64,000 nt of DNA from Heliocybe sulcata (Eukaryota; Basidiomycota; Agaricomycetes; Gloeophyllales; Gloeophyllaceae): assembly GCA_004369045.1 (NCBI GenBank), contig ML213521.1, positions 323,001 through 387,000 of the forward strand, in the 5' to 3' direction. The notes under the pieces are model-generated. The model searched no databases and was not told where the DNA came from. It saw only the letters and a list, made by a program, of their open reading frames with translations. Positions 1-11,177 of this stretch are shown here, piece after piece; the first letter of the stretch is position 1; the number at the start of each line of letters is the position of its first letter. A program made the translations under genes and the position numbers.

Positions 1-2
1 TC

Positions 3-884
3 ACTGGCTCCATCAACCGCCTGCGTTTCGACATGGAGGTCCGGTCTATCTACGACCAGATTTTCGCCAAGGTCAAGGAGCTGGTGGCCTCTGCCGACCT
101 AGATCTATACGACATTGATGAGGTAGTCTATGTCGGCGGGTCTGCCTGCTTCCCTGGCCTGGACGAGACCCTCAGGGATGGCTTGGTTGAGTCTGTTGTT
201 ACGCCGTTCACGTCGGGTACCGTCATTGGTGGCGGCATCGGAGAGCCAACCACCGTCTTGGCGCGGGGGTGCGCGCTGCAAGCCAAGCTGTTGGCTTCAA
301 TAGGCCACTCTGATGAAGACGAGGCGGTGCGAAAGGCCTTCGAGAGGGACAGCGACTGGGCTAAGACCAAGGCGACCTCGAAATCCATCGGGCTCATCTT
401 CCCCGAGGAAGGCGCCGAGGGTGGCTTGGGCGGCCAGTGGGTACCTGTCGTCCTGAAGGAGACGCCGTTGCCGTGTAGGCGGATCATCAGCCTCCAGGTC
501 GATGTTGGAGAAGCTGCATCCGGGCCGTGGAAAGTTGGGTTTGAGGTGTGGGAGGTGAAGGAGGGCGTGAAAATTGACAAAGTCAAGCCGCCAAAGGAAG
601 AGCAGGATCCTGAGGAGGAGAACGAGGCCGATGGGGACCCGGATGAGGAGGAGGAAGAGGAGGAGGAGATCGAGACGAAGGAGAAGACGGTTGAGAAGGA
701 GACGTTCCTCACCTCGCTGTCCTTTAATGTTGACGAGGCGGAGAAGAATGGTGGGCGGTCCAATGCACGGATGGAAGTGCAGTTCTTGGTCGGTGCGGAT
801 GGAGGGCTCGAGGTCAGCGCCTGGGAGGTGAAGAAGAGCGGAAGAGGCCAAAAAGCGACCGTCACGGTTTCCGGACCTTCATAG
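3..884 (+). CDS. SSZ1: Ssz1-type ribosome-associated Hsp70, 3' part
   Basis: C-terminal half of an atypical Hsp70 of the Ssz1/Pdr13 class, which pairs with zuotin in the ribosome-associated complex and helps Ssb fold nascent chains in the cytosol. The frame is open from the window edge, so the start lies upstream. The end of the ATPase domain is visible (DEVVYVGGSACFPGLDE, then GCALQAKLL), followed by a short beta-rich tail instead of a full substrate-binding domain, as expected for Ssz1. A run of about 30 Asp/Glu residues (near bases 597-690, GAG/GAA rich) interrupts the tail; I read it as a lineage-specific acidic loop. The stop is TAG. Ssb or Ssa Hsp70s would carry a longer, better conserved C-terminal domain, so Ssz1 is the best fit. 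Confidence 0.88.
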   Translation, partial: TGSINRLRFDMEVRSIYDQIFAKVKELVASADLDLYDIDEVVYVGGSACFPGLDETLRDGLVESVVTPFTSGTVIGGGIGEPTTVLARGCALQAKLLASIGHSDEDEAVRKAFERDSDWAKTKATSKSIGLIFPEEGAEGGLGGQWVPVVLKETPLPCRRIISLQVDVGEAASGPWKVGFEVWEVKEGVKIDKVKPPKEEQDPEEENEADGDPDEEEEEEEEIETKEKTVEKETFLTSLSFNVDEAEKNGGRSNARMEVQFLVGADGGLEVSAWEVKKSGRGQKATVTVSGPS

Positions 885-1773
885 AAATAGACTTGAGATC
901 TTTTTCCTGTACACTTTACTCATTGCCTATATACGCAGGACCGCCGTCACACTTGAACCGTCTCGCGCTGGTATGATGCTCGTAGGATTCTGGGATATAT
1001 CGGCTTCGTTACTTGGCTATGGGTGATATCATAGACCGGTGACAGCCTCTGCAGCGGACACCAGCCCTGCACTGCTAAACTATTCGAGGTAGTATTCTAT
1101 AGCGAGGTGCGTAAGACTATGATTATCATTCATCGTGTACTCGACCGTTGTCGGGATCCCGAGCCTCAAATCGCTGTAGAGCATTGCATCGCTGGACTAG
1201 TAGCACAAGTGATCTCGACTGATGAGGGCCCTGTTTTCTTAGGAGAGGCTTATAGGATTATCTTGGTGCTACTCGACCCCGAGCCTGCACGCAATGAGCG
1301 CGCGGAGCACAAGTTGCTCTTCGTGCCCTACTACTGAGCCTGAGCGGTCACTCCTGGCAAGGCCAGCGGTAGACATGCAGGTTGTGCCTCGCGTAAAAGG
1401 TTAAGGTTAGCGCCCGCCCGTGCGCCACCCAGAAGAAGGATCGCTGGGATCCTGTGTGCCAATAGTGCTCAGGGCCGTGACTGACCGACAAGGCGTATTC
1501 TGTCCTAGCATGGTGGACGGGTCCAAGCTTAACAACCAGACGCGAGTGTTTCTGGTAGTGATTTGAGAGGAAGTGACAATATTATGTCCACCGCAAAGAA
1601 ATGGAATCCCCTATTGTCAGTAGTATGAAGAGGATACAGCGACAGTCGAGCCAGTCACCTTCCACAACTTATGTGCTGCGCTGCAACCGTCGCCAAGTAG
1701 GATAACTGGCAGATAGAGTGTACACGGCGATCGGGTCCGTCTATGTCATAAAGGCTCCATAATAATCAAACGC
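885..1773. other. Intergenic, no gene recognised
   Basis: Tail-to-tail gap between SSZ1 and the uridine phosphorylase-like gene, so mainly two 3' flanks. A 76-codon open frame at 1107-1337 (+) has no recognisable motif, and I do not call it. Confidence 0.5.
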
Positions 1774-3341
1774 TTATTTCGGGGACGGCGCCGGGGCGAC
1801 TTCCCACACGCTCCCTTCCGTCGGGTGAAGTCTCTGCAAAGATCGATTCGCAACCCTCAGCCACAAGAGCCCTCGGCCGAAAACGAGGGCCACTTACATC
1901 CTCATCTACGTGGAAGCCTGCTAGGACGCGCAAGAGCGCCTCGCCCGTCCACTTCTCCAGCCGCGTGACCATCTCGGGCGTGATGAACCCCTGTGCCTGC
2001 GCGGGCGTGCGCGATGCAAAGATAATCTGCGCCGCGGCGGCGCGGATGCGCGGGGCGGGCTGCAGCGGGGGCGGAGGGGGGTGGGGCGGCGCGTGGGTGC
2101 GTTCCTGTGGGGAGGGAGACAGCGGCTGGACGGAAGGCGCGTGGGACGCCGCGGCGAGCTGCAGATGTGGGGGGGTCGTCGTGATGGGGGGGTCCGGTGA
2201 GAGACTTGGGACATCAGCTGCCGGGGCGGTACGATAGGACGCTGCCAGGTGGTACAGATGATGGGTTTCCATCTGTTAGAAGGTTATTTGCAGTGCGTCG
2301 TTAGATCAGATGGCGATGAACGGTGTCGCGGGCAGAAATAGGACGGACTTCTAAGGTGGCCAGGCCTGGAACTGAGGCTAGGAGAGTGGGAATCAAGTCT
2401 TGGTTGTGATCTGGGAAGGAGGTCTGTCTGCCTTGTGACGAATAGAAACTGGGCCAGCTGCTATGTTATTCATAGAAGGAGGAGAATCAGAGTCACCTGT
2501 CCGCAGAAGCGTTGATGACGTCGGTGAGGACTTTGGCTTGGGCATCTTGTCCGTTAAAACCGTCTTTAACCTAGATAACCTTGTGTTTGTGGAGTTGGAG
2601 AGTGGCTGCGGGAGACTTACAGCTGCGGCGAGCTCTGGGTCCGCTCCAACCTGGGGACGCTGAGTTCGCTACGACTTGGAGAACGGTTCGACTTACGGGC
2701 TTGCTGATCCTGTAAGGGGGCTCGGTCGACTGACCGGTCCCAAAGTCATAATCGTAGTTTCTGCTAACCGCTACGCAAGCCTTGGGGACCACGACGGTTC
2801 CGACGGGGTGATCCAGCAAGCATCCACATGAGCCTAGTCTTGCATCCATTTCAGTTTCAGACGCCATGGGCTATATCAAGCCCTGATCTTCCCCGCATGC
2901 ATTGGAATGGACAAACCTAACGACGAGCATATCGCCGCTGAGGCACTCTCGGACTTCGCGCACAAAGAAATCCATGTTGGGGTATCCCATGCCAATGCTA
3001 CAGATAGACAGTGGAACGCCTTTGTACCGGCCAGTGATTGTCAGAAAGCCTCTTTCGGAAGTGAGGCGAAAGAGCTTCGGGGTGGCATCTAGAAAGGCCG
3101 CTATCGACTCCGCGCGGGACGGTGAGCCTACGGTAATCTGGCGCAAATCAGAACGACTGTCGTATACAGTGTGGCTCGGTAGACTTACGATGCGATTCGC
3201 CACTTCACCGGCTCGCAGACCGAGGTGGTAGACGCGCTGGTCCAACGTGCGGGGGAAGTCTAAAGATGATCCAAATCGACATACGTGGTATAAGAGAGGC
3301 CCAGTATGATACTCACTTGCGTCTACGATCAAGTCTTTCAT
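1774..3341 (-). CDS. Uridine phosphorylase-like protein (PNP/UDP family)
   Basis: Nucleoside phosphorylase superfamily protein expected to split uridine with phosphate in pyrimidine salvage. Nine exons give 365 aa: 3341-3317, 3259-3189, 3137-2917, 2838-2697, 2650-2621, 2570-2497, 2448-2349, 2272-1898, 1833-1774. All phases close and introns are 46-78 nt. Seen in order: YHLGLRAGEVANRI near the N-terminus, the phosphate-loop-like VGSPSRAESIA, the core RLGSCGCLLDHPVGTVVVPK, SADSFYSSQGRQ, and the ribose-contact helix LATLEMETHHLYHLAASY. After that helix sits a Pro/Ala/His-rich insert of about 65 residues, then the usual C-terminal helix. The start at 3341 places the family N-terminus directly at MKDLIVDANFPRT. 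The specific nucleoside cannot be read from the sequence; exon limits are inferred. Confidence 0.85.
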
Positions 3342-6300
3342 CTTGGTCGCTATCACCGCCGCTTCCAAGTAAGAACCCCTGTGGACGGCGTTCTGCTTTA
3401 GAGAACAGGGATACTTCCGCTCGGATGCCGACGGCATGCACGACGGTGACCTGCAATTTGCACTGCTGCTTTGTAACTGCGCACGCAAAGTTAGACGCTC
3501 TCGCGGTGATGCATGCCAGAGTGCTGCTCGGCTTCTGTTCGACGGTCGACCGTTTGGCGTTTGACGAAAATTCCTATCGGAGACTTGGACGACTAGAGCG
3601 CTTGTCGAGCATTCATCCAATCCGATGTAGACTCGCTGTACCAGATTACTGCGCAACATCTTCTGGCTGTACTGCGCAGTCAATCGTTCGACAGATGCAG
3701 CTCGCTCCTTTCCCGACTCGTTCGATCTGGTTGCGATATGCCCCCCACACCGAGGCCGGCATTCCGAATCGCACGCCCTTGACTGGCCCTTAGCGCTTTC
3801 TTCTGTGGCGTCTTACCACATGCTGAGCAACGTCCTTTCTGCTGCAGAAGGCCCGGGAGTACGAGATGACCTATTTGCACCCTGTGAGGGAAAGGAAAGT
3901 GCTATTCATGATCGACGGTATCGCAGCCCAACTTGGCGTGGGGTTCACGCCCGGGTTCCCTGTCGATCTTGGGAACGAAGCGCGGATACCAGACCCAATC
4001 CCGTGTGCCTTTTTCATGAAAGAGGAAGTATTAAAGTTCCAACCGCGTCCGTGCCCCAGGCTACCAGTTGAAGGCCGGTACTGGATCCGTACCGTGCCAC
4101 TACAGCAGGTATCTACCGTGGCCCCGCTCGAATGGTCAGAGAACCTCGCGGTCTGGAACGGCCTATGAACACAACTGCCCGCCGGCTCCTTAGCGTCTTC
4201 GGCTACCTTTCCAGCAGTTCAATTCTCGTTCCTCGACCCGATCGACCATTTATACGATCTTCGGTGCGTCGTCAGCGCATACTCAAATATAAGCACTGCA
4301 TCGCCTTTCCGCCATTGAAAAAGCGCGACGCATCCATCTCATCGCCGCGATGCCACCTCGCTCCTCTTTCCGCGCTTCTTTCCAACCACGGGCAGATAAT
4401 CCCTTACCATCCGAAGAAGCTGTCGAATCCAAGCTCAGCGCGTTCTCTTACGTCCGTCGACGGCTGCTTCTCCAGCGCCACACACATGCACCCTTGAAGA
4501 ATCTAGGTACCACCCTCCCCGCAATCCGGTACCCACTGCGTCCGCGTTTCCTTTGCGAGCCTGGGACGCTCCTCTGATCTCGCCCAAGAATCCCCAACCC
4601 GATCTTGCTTAGGCTTTGCGACCCTTGCGCCCGGGCCAGCTTGTGCAAAGTGGGCACGCTTTCGCCGGCGAATTCCCGCGTGCGACTCTCCCGTGCGCAT
4701 GTGATGTGGGTAGCCGGTCTGTGCATCCGCATTATTTTGGACTTGATGGCAGGCCCGGGCAGGGCATGCGGGCCCAGCTGGCGAGCGTGTTCCATATTTC
4801 TCGGCTCCTTGTGTCCTCGCCATTATCATCCTCTCGCAAATCACTCCCGGAGGCCTGCACCCGGCGCAGCTCTACCTACCCCATGGCTTCGTTTGACATG
4901 CTTACGTGGTCTCTGGTCGTAATTTCCAAGACACAGCAAGGCAGTGACTCTCCCTACAAGCGACGCCTGCTAGCTTTATCAAGAGCAGCCACGACCTTGA
5001 CTTGACACAATGCCGTAGGACGTGCCTCGGACGATCGCTCTCGGTCCAGCAGGGTGTGCGTCATTTATCACAGTCCCGGAGCTACTCTGAGGCCGCAGCG
5101 ATTCCCAAATGGATCTGCAGACACTCCACGTACATTTTACGGCTCTTGCCCTTCCATTCCTTCACATAGAGCCTCGCGTCGGCGACTTGTCCGCCCAGGG
5201 CTGGTCTCGGCGATTGATGAACACCCTCGAATCCACCCCCTTGCGATTGGACTGGCTAGCGCTAGCGCCTGTCGGTGTCGCAGCAGATGTACCTGTATTT
5301 GGCGTGCGCTACGGTGTTCTTAGAAGGCTTTGCGCCATTTTATGCCCGCGTAGCAGTCGCGTCCATAATGGAGCAGCGTCGACAGAATCAAGACGTAGTG
5401 TGGCGATGGAAACGATCATCTGGAAATGAGGGTGGCTAGTACACGAATCTTAGGTAACATATTGGTGCACCCGAGGCAGCGGATTCGGTCTAGAGAAAAG
5501 TCTAATCTCCCCCGAAGCGCCCAGGGTCGCACGGCAGGAGCCGTTTTCGGAGCATGAAAACGATTGGTTGGGCACGAATACTGTAGTTATCGTACGTGCG
5601 GCTGCACCTCAGATTAAGTGCATATCGAAGTAACTTTTTTTAGATCTCGTCTTCCTGCCAATCTTATGCGGCGCACGTAATCGAACGAGCCGCGCCCGAC
5701 GATTGGCAGCCCTGAAGGAGAATCGACGCTGCTGCATTTGTCGAGCGTGCGGGGTCCGAGAAGCGCCTTTGTTTCGTGGCGACATGACTGGATCCGACGA
5801 CGAGGATGTGAGTCGTTTGTGGCACGAATCCTGCGAATGTTAACCTCGAAATAGAGTTGGCGGAATATTGTGGCCTCTCAGGCTGGTGATTAAAACCTTA
5901 TTTAGCGTGTCTGGTAGCGTCGCGGACATGTCGCTTATGGGTAGCGGAGGATGCCGCGAGGAAGTGATTCCGAGGATTGTTACGTACTGCTGGGGCAGCA
6001 CCGACGCCGTCGCAGGCTCCTGTTGGAAAGGGGTACGGTGCCGATGAGCTGTGGTAACGGATGGATCCGCTGGGGTGTGTGGCCGGGAGATTGGCGGGTG
6101 GAAGGTCTATGTCGGTAATTACCCGCTGTTGGATCATGGGACCGAGTCAGTTGGTGGCATCCAGGCCTTTCCGAATGAGGGAACGAGGATTCCCGCCCAT
6201 ATCGAGGCAGACAGGGTGGCCTGGGTGGGTGGAATATTCGAAAGATCCGGAGAAGCGCGTCGGTGCAGAGGAAAGGGAAAAGGCTCTCTGCTTCAAGTCT

Positions 6301-6501
6301 GTACACTCTCGGGCGCGGTAGCGAACCGCACATCGTTGGCTAGGTTTATAGAGCAGTGCTGCACACCGATCTGAGACCCGCCACTACCCCGCCGATCAAC
6401 CGCAACTTGCCAGACTCTGCCACACTGCTTTAGGGCTCTTGTCCGCCGTCCCTCTTTATTCTCCTCCTCTCTCCTCCTCTACGAACAAACTCACCTGAGA
6501 A
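3342..6501. other. 3.2 kb gap with weak coding signals only
   Basis: No recognised gene. Two stretches look partly coding on the + strand. About 3845-4114 follows a CTGCAG acceptor and reads KAREYEMTYLHPV onward to a GTATCT donor, but I find no convincing flanking exons. At 5784 an ATG reads MTGSDDED and meets a GTGAGT donor, again without a clear continuation. An ATG at 4350 (MPPRSSFRASF) sits behind TATA-like sequence. These may be exons of an unrecognised gene or decayed coding DNA. A pyrimidine-rich tract (about 6450-6483) just before the HMG gene is probably its core promoter. Confidence 0.35.
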
Positions 6502-7883
6502 ATGCAGCGCGCGTTAGCCACCTCGGCAATCCCCGCTCACGACCAACCTGCTTCCGAGCACATCAGGCGCATGAGAAATGACTCTTTCTCCGGCTCAGAG
6601 GGCAGCGCTGGCTACTCGCCATACGCCTGCTCAAAGCATGACCTCGACGCGTCAGGTACGTACTATCAACTGCGCTCGATTCATTCATTAATATTGCCGT
6701 AGAAGAGGATATGCACGCCGCCCTAACTTCGCAGTCGCTGAACGCGGACGGTACTCCCAAGAGGCCTATGAACGCGTTCATGATCTTTGCACGAAAGCGA
6801 CGTCCTGAAGTCTCAGCAGCCAACCAGACGATGCGCACCGGCGACATTAGCAAAATCCTAAGTAGGGAATGGAACGCAATGGACATGGTAAGTCGCCAAG
6901 TTCACGTGTCTCCGCTGGCTAACGTTGCCGGGGGTCAGTCCGATAAACAGTTCTACCTGGACCAGGCCAAAAAACTAAAGGACAACTTCAACGCGAAATA
7001 CCCTGACTATGTTTACAGGCGTCGACCTAATAACACCCGCAAGAAGCGGAGGACCGACGGCGGCGTCAACCGCCTGCCCGACTCTTCTTCACTAGACGGC
7101 GGGGAGGACTACATGGGCAGCACGGACTGGGAGGACCACTCTCCTGTCGAGGGGGAAGACGGCCTCGGGTACAGCCCAGAGCTGCACTACTCCCGCGGGC
7201 ATAGTGCGGGCTATCCCAAAGCCAAGGACGAAGCCCAGGACCTCGTCCCGCGCCCAGGGGCGTACGGCGCGTTCGACACTCCCGGCCAGTACGGCACGGG
7301 GCACTACCACAGCACCGCTTTATCGACTGCGCACTCCTATACGTCGCACGTGCACGCGCAGTCGCAGGCGCTGTACCCGGAGCACGGCTGGCCGCCCGTG
7401 GGCCGCAGCGCGGGCTGGTCGGTGCAGCACGAGCAGTCGCTCTCGCCCCTGTCGAGCTCCTCGAAGGACCTGTACTCCCCGCGCTCGTGGTCCAGCTCCC
7501 TCTCGTCCGACTCGTCCAGCGCGTCGGCGCACGGGCAGGGCAGCCCGTTCCCGACGCTCAACTCCCCGTTTTACCCGCAGACCCCGGGCGGGGCGCTGGA
7601 CGATGGCGCGCCCGGCGCGCATTACTTCTCCTCCGCGCAGGACGCGTTCTCCGCGCGCACGTACGACACTGCGAACTACACGCGGTCCTCGGGCGTCGGC
7701 TCTGGGTTTCTCCCGAGTGCGGACACGCTCGGGCGGTCCACGCTCGCGAGGCCGCTTCCGTCCATCCACTCCATGCCTGGGTACGGCCTGCAAAACGTCC
7801 CCTCACTGACGTCGCCCGCGTCGACGACGGTATCCTCCGCGCACGTAGGGTACTGGGATCGGGATAGAGTAGGCGGCTCTTGA
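6502..7883 (+). CDS. SOX/MAT-type HMG-box transcription factor
   Basis: Sequence-specific DNA-binding regulator with one HMG box of the SOX/mating-type class. Three exons (6502-6655, 6703-6887, 6939-7883) give 427 aa. The box spans about residues 71-140: PKRPMNAFMIFARKRR at helix 1, then KILSREWNAMD, then FYLDQAKKLKDNF and the SOX-like end YPDYVYRRRPNN with a basic KKRR patch. The second intron falls inside the box. The long C-terminal part is rich in Ser, Tyr, Gly and His and looks disordered, as in activation regions. In basidiomycetes this class includes pheromone-response and sexual-development regulators, but no mating-locus partner (homeodomain or pheromone receptor) is nearby, so a mating role is only a possibility. 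Confidence 0.85.
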
Positions 7884-10037
7884 GTCTCTCCTGTCCGGGA
7901 CCCTGTTCTTACTGCTCAGTATTGCCAGCATGCCCACACGCCTTTTGCGCCATGCGTACATTCGTAGCCCGTCCATCGTTTGTGTTTTCTCAAGTCTCGT
8001 CGCCTGTATGCATTGCCCTGGCCCTCTCACATGTGTAGCTATATTCCTGCGATCGGTTATTGTACAACTATCGTGCCCTGTTCCGCAATTGAACTATTTA
8101 TTAGCCGAATTTCTTGGACATTTTTTCGTTCAGGGCGTAGATAGGTCAACTGTACTTAGTAGTGCACACGTATGTATCATACAGTCTCAATTCATCACCG
8201 TGTCTATCCTCCAAAGGCGCAACGCGGTGATTCGCTGGTCTGGATAAGAGGGCCCGCCTTGGACGCTCTGCTCTTCGCAACCTTGACACAAATCGCTCAA
8301 CAGCTTCGATAGGTTTATGTTCCGTCGCGTGTGATAAGAGGTCGAGCCCAGATAGGGCGTGCAATGTCGGCAACCGCGCTCTCGCCAACAGTTCGCGGTG
8401 CCACAGTGCAGCGTGGCCGAAGCATCTTTCCGGATCCCTGGGAACCTGTCGAACAATGATCTGCACTGCGAGCAAGTCTGCAGTCGGGGGTCGGGCATGC
8501 ACCCTGCCGCTAGTACCGGAGGTCCGGCCAGCATCGTCCAGGGCGGTGGCTTTGCAGAAGGGAGAAAAGCGTGCTGAAACTCCCCGCTGCGCTCTAGAAC
8601 GGGGACGTCCTTTCTGGATAGGGTTCGCTGATGGAGGCGAGTGGCTGCTGAAGGGCACCCGATTGGCGAGTGAGAGCCTGATGGGAATCGAGTTGGGCGC
8701 CGCGCCACAGGCCTGTGTGGAGCAGAATTCCCATTCGTCGAGCGAAAGACCGAGATAAAACGCACTGTGTTCTGCACCAATGCGAGTCGTCGCAGGTCGG
8801 TGTCTCCGGGTTTTGCCTCCAAGGGCTATCCGACTGCAAGGCGAGGTGTGCCTGTGAGCCGCTAAAGCCGAACCGTGTCCTCGCCCTACACGGATCCGTG
8901 CGCAGAAGGGTCGGGCATGCCTCTCCGATGGGTCTCACATCCCGATATTCCAACACACATGACACCCTCGTGTTCTCAGCGGGGAAAGTACGCGCTGGCA
9001 TTCCTGCTGGACGGGATCGCGAACAGTTGCACGCCCTGCAAAGGGGAGTTGGATGTCCCCTAGGAGTAGCGGCGCCGTACTAGGGATCGGATCCCGACGG
9101 CATCACAAAGGCCATGCGAACTGTGGCTGCAGGCGTCGCTGCGATGATAGTTACATAAGGCTGTCGCGTGATGTCAGTAAATGATAGAAATCCCTGCTAG
9201 ATATAGACGCACTGACTTTTGTGCACCGCTGTGTGGCAACGAAACCTTAAGGTTGATACGGCGCGAACGCTTGGCAGTTATGAGGGTGCGTGGCTTTTTG
9301 CGTAACAAATCATGAGATGCCAGATTTAGTGTGATCAATAATGAAATGCACCTATCGGTGGTATTTGGTTAGTCAATCTCCCTAGGTATCTTGGTCAAGT
9401 GGTCAGCTTCTAAGGGTCGCTGCGTAAAAGGTGAAGTATTTCGAATCATGAAGTCATGGACGAGCTAATTTCGGAGTGGCTGCCCAGGAGACCGCAAGCC
9501 GCTGGTTGTGTGGCTGGGGGCCAACTGTTTCGTCAACAAAGCTGCCGATAAGAATTCTGACTGACCTTTCTTCGTAGCGACCTGTATCGAGGTTGGCATT
9601 GTGTATTGGCGGACGTCAGCTTGGCGTCCTCTCCTTACAAGTCCCCATAGTTCCCATGCCAAACGGATGCCAGTAGGTTCCGTACGAATGCGTAAGGGTG
9701 GCGTTTCATCGATGGCCCCAGAACATGCAGAGGACGTCCAGATGTCGTTTGAGTACCTGGTTTGGACATGATCAAGCGATGGGGCGAACAAGCAATGTCA
9801 AAGACATAGTAGTGATCCTTCTTCTAGCTCCCGTCTTGCTCCTGTATTCTGGCCAATGTCTTCCGCGTATACCCGGTGCAAGTCGTACATTCTGCTTACA
9901 TAACTGCGCCTTCGAAGCACGGTCCAGGATGACCGGCTATTCCAAGTAACCGGTCGGGCGCTCCCCGCACTGCCATGGTCTGATGGTACAATGTTCGTGC
10001 CAGGTCGCGCTTGCCACATACACTGACCAGTTCAGCT
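7884..10037. other. 2.1 kb gap, no gene assigned
   Basis: Holds the HMG gene's 3' flank and the SPS19 5' flank. A 211-codon frame on the minus strand (8187-8822) is Cys-rich and open, but has no recognisable domain, no splice context, and overlaps equally open frames on the plus strand. A GGTCGGGCATGC motif occurs near 8490 and again near 8910. I see nothing I can name. Confidence 0.4.
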
Positions 10038-11177
10038 ATGTCGTACGTTCAACCGATAGTAGCCTCGACAGCGGTCTTCAAGGATGACATCTTCAAAGGA
10101 AAGGTGTTGTTCTGCACGGGCGGTGGTTCGGGAATATGCAAGGGCATGACGGAAGCAGTGGTAAGTCACGGTCAAGATGTACCCCAATCTATTTAAGATT
10201 GTGAACTCCCCAAGATGAGACACGGCGCAGATGCTGTCATACTAGGACGAAAGTGAGTGCTACCAGAGTTCATCCTCAATGTTTTCTGTCGGTAGTAGGT
10301 TCCCTTTGCCAACCTTGCCTCAGGCTGGACCGCCTTACACAGACGGCGGAGGAACTGTCCCGACTTACTGGTCGGACATGCCTGGCAGCTCAGGCAGACG
10401 TACGAAATCCGAAACAGCTTCAGGACGCAGTAGCAAAGACAGTCGAGAAATTTGGGGGAATTGATTTCGTCATTTGCGGTATGCATCCCATCACGCATAT
10501 CTACTTTGTCCTGATGGACTACCAGGTGCGGCTGGTAACTTCCTGGCCCCTATCTCTGGCCTGTCGGAGAACGGGTTCAAGACCGTCATAGAGATTGACA
10601 CCGTAGGTTGCACTCAGCATTCGAATAGAGCCATTTATTTATATATGCGCAGCTGGGCACCTACAACACTATCAAAGCCACGCTACCGCAGGTTCGGGCT
10701 TCAAAGGGCGCCTACATACACGTCAGCGCTACCCTGCACTATAAAGGTACTTGACTACCTGACGATGAAGAACCAAGTTCTGAGCATGCTACAGGTACTC
10801 CCTACCAGGTGCATGTGTCCGCAGCCAAAGCGGCCGTTGATGCTACCTCGAACGTCCTAGCCGTGGAGGAAGGACCACATGGTGTTCGGTCCAATGTCAT
10901 CGCCCCTGGTCCCATTGCAGGGACGGAAGGCGTCGATCGCCTGTCGCCAAAGGGTGGAGATAATGCGTTGGGTGATATGCCCGCAGGGCGCTACGGGGAT
11001 GTCAAGGACATCGCCAATACGACGGTCTTCCTCTTCAGCGGAGCTGCTAGCTTCATTTCGGGACAGGTGATTGCTGTCGATGGCGCGTCGGAGCATCTTC
11101 GCACCACGCAGCTTCCTTATCCCGATTCTGTGCTAGACCCTGCGTCCATGAAGAGCCTGATAAAGGCCAGGATGTAA
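10038..11177 (+). CDS. SPS19: Peroxisomal 2,4-dienoyl-CoA reductase (SDR family)
   Basis: NADPH-dependent reductase that removes even-position double bonds during beta-oxidation of unsaturated fatty acids. Six exons (10038-10160, 10215-10252, 10324-10478, 10526-10602, 10653-10746, 10795-11177) encode 289 aa, matching the roughly 292 aa of yeast Sps19 and human DECR2. Visible: VFKDDIFKGKVLFCTGGGSGI with the TGGGSG cofactor loop, the DECR-type GAAGNFLAP, HVSATLHYKG, the QVHVSAAKAAVDA stretch with the catalytic-type Lys, and APGPIAGTEG. The protein ends in Ala-Arg-Met, which fits the type 1 peroxisomal signal consensus and supports the DECR2/Sps19 class over the mitochondrial class. The start at 10038 was chosen because it precedes the family N-terminus and an in-frame open codon run upstream has no ATG. 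Confidence 0.9.

Noticed and set aside
128-865. 245-codon frame opposite SSZ1
   Set aside because: Antisense shadow of the GAG/GAA-rich acidic segment; composition is Ser/Pro runs and there is no domain.
7204-7809. Long Arg-rich frames over the HMG gene on both strands
   Set aside because: They come from the GC-rich third positions of the Ser/Tyr/His-rich tail; the HMG frame explains the region.
6502-7883. Mating-type locus
   Set aside because: Only an HMG-box gene is present; there are no homeodomain, pheromone or receptor genes nearby.
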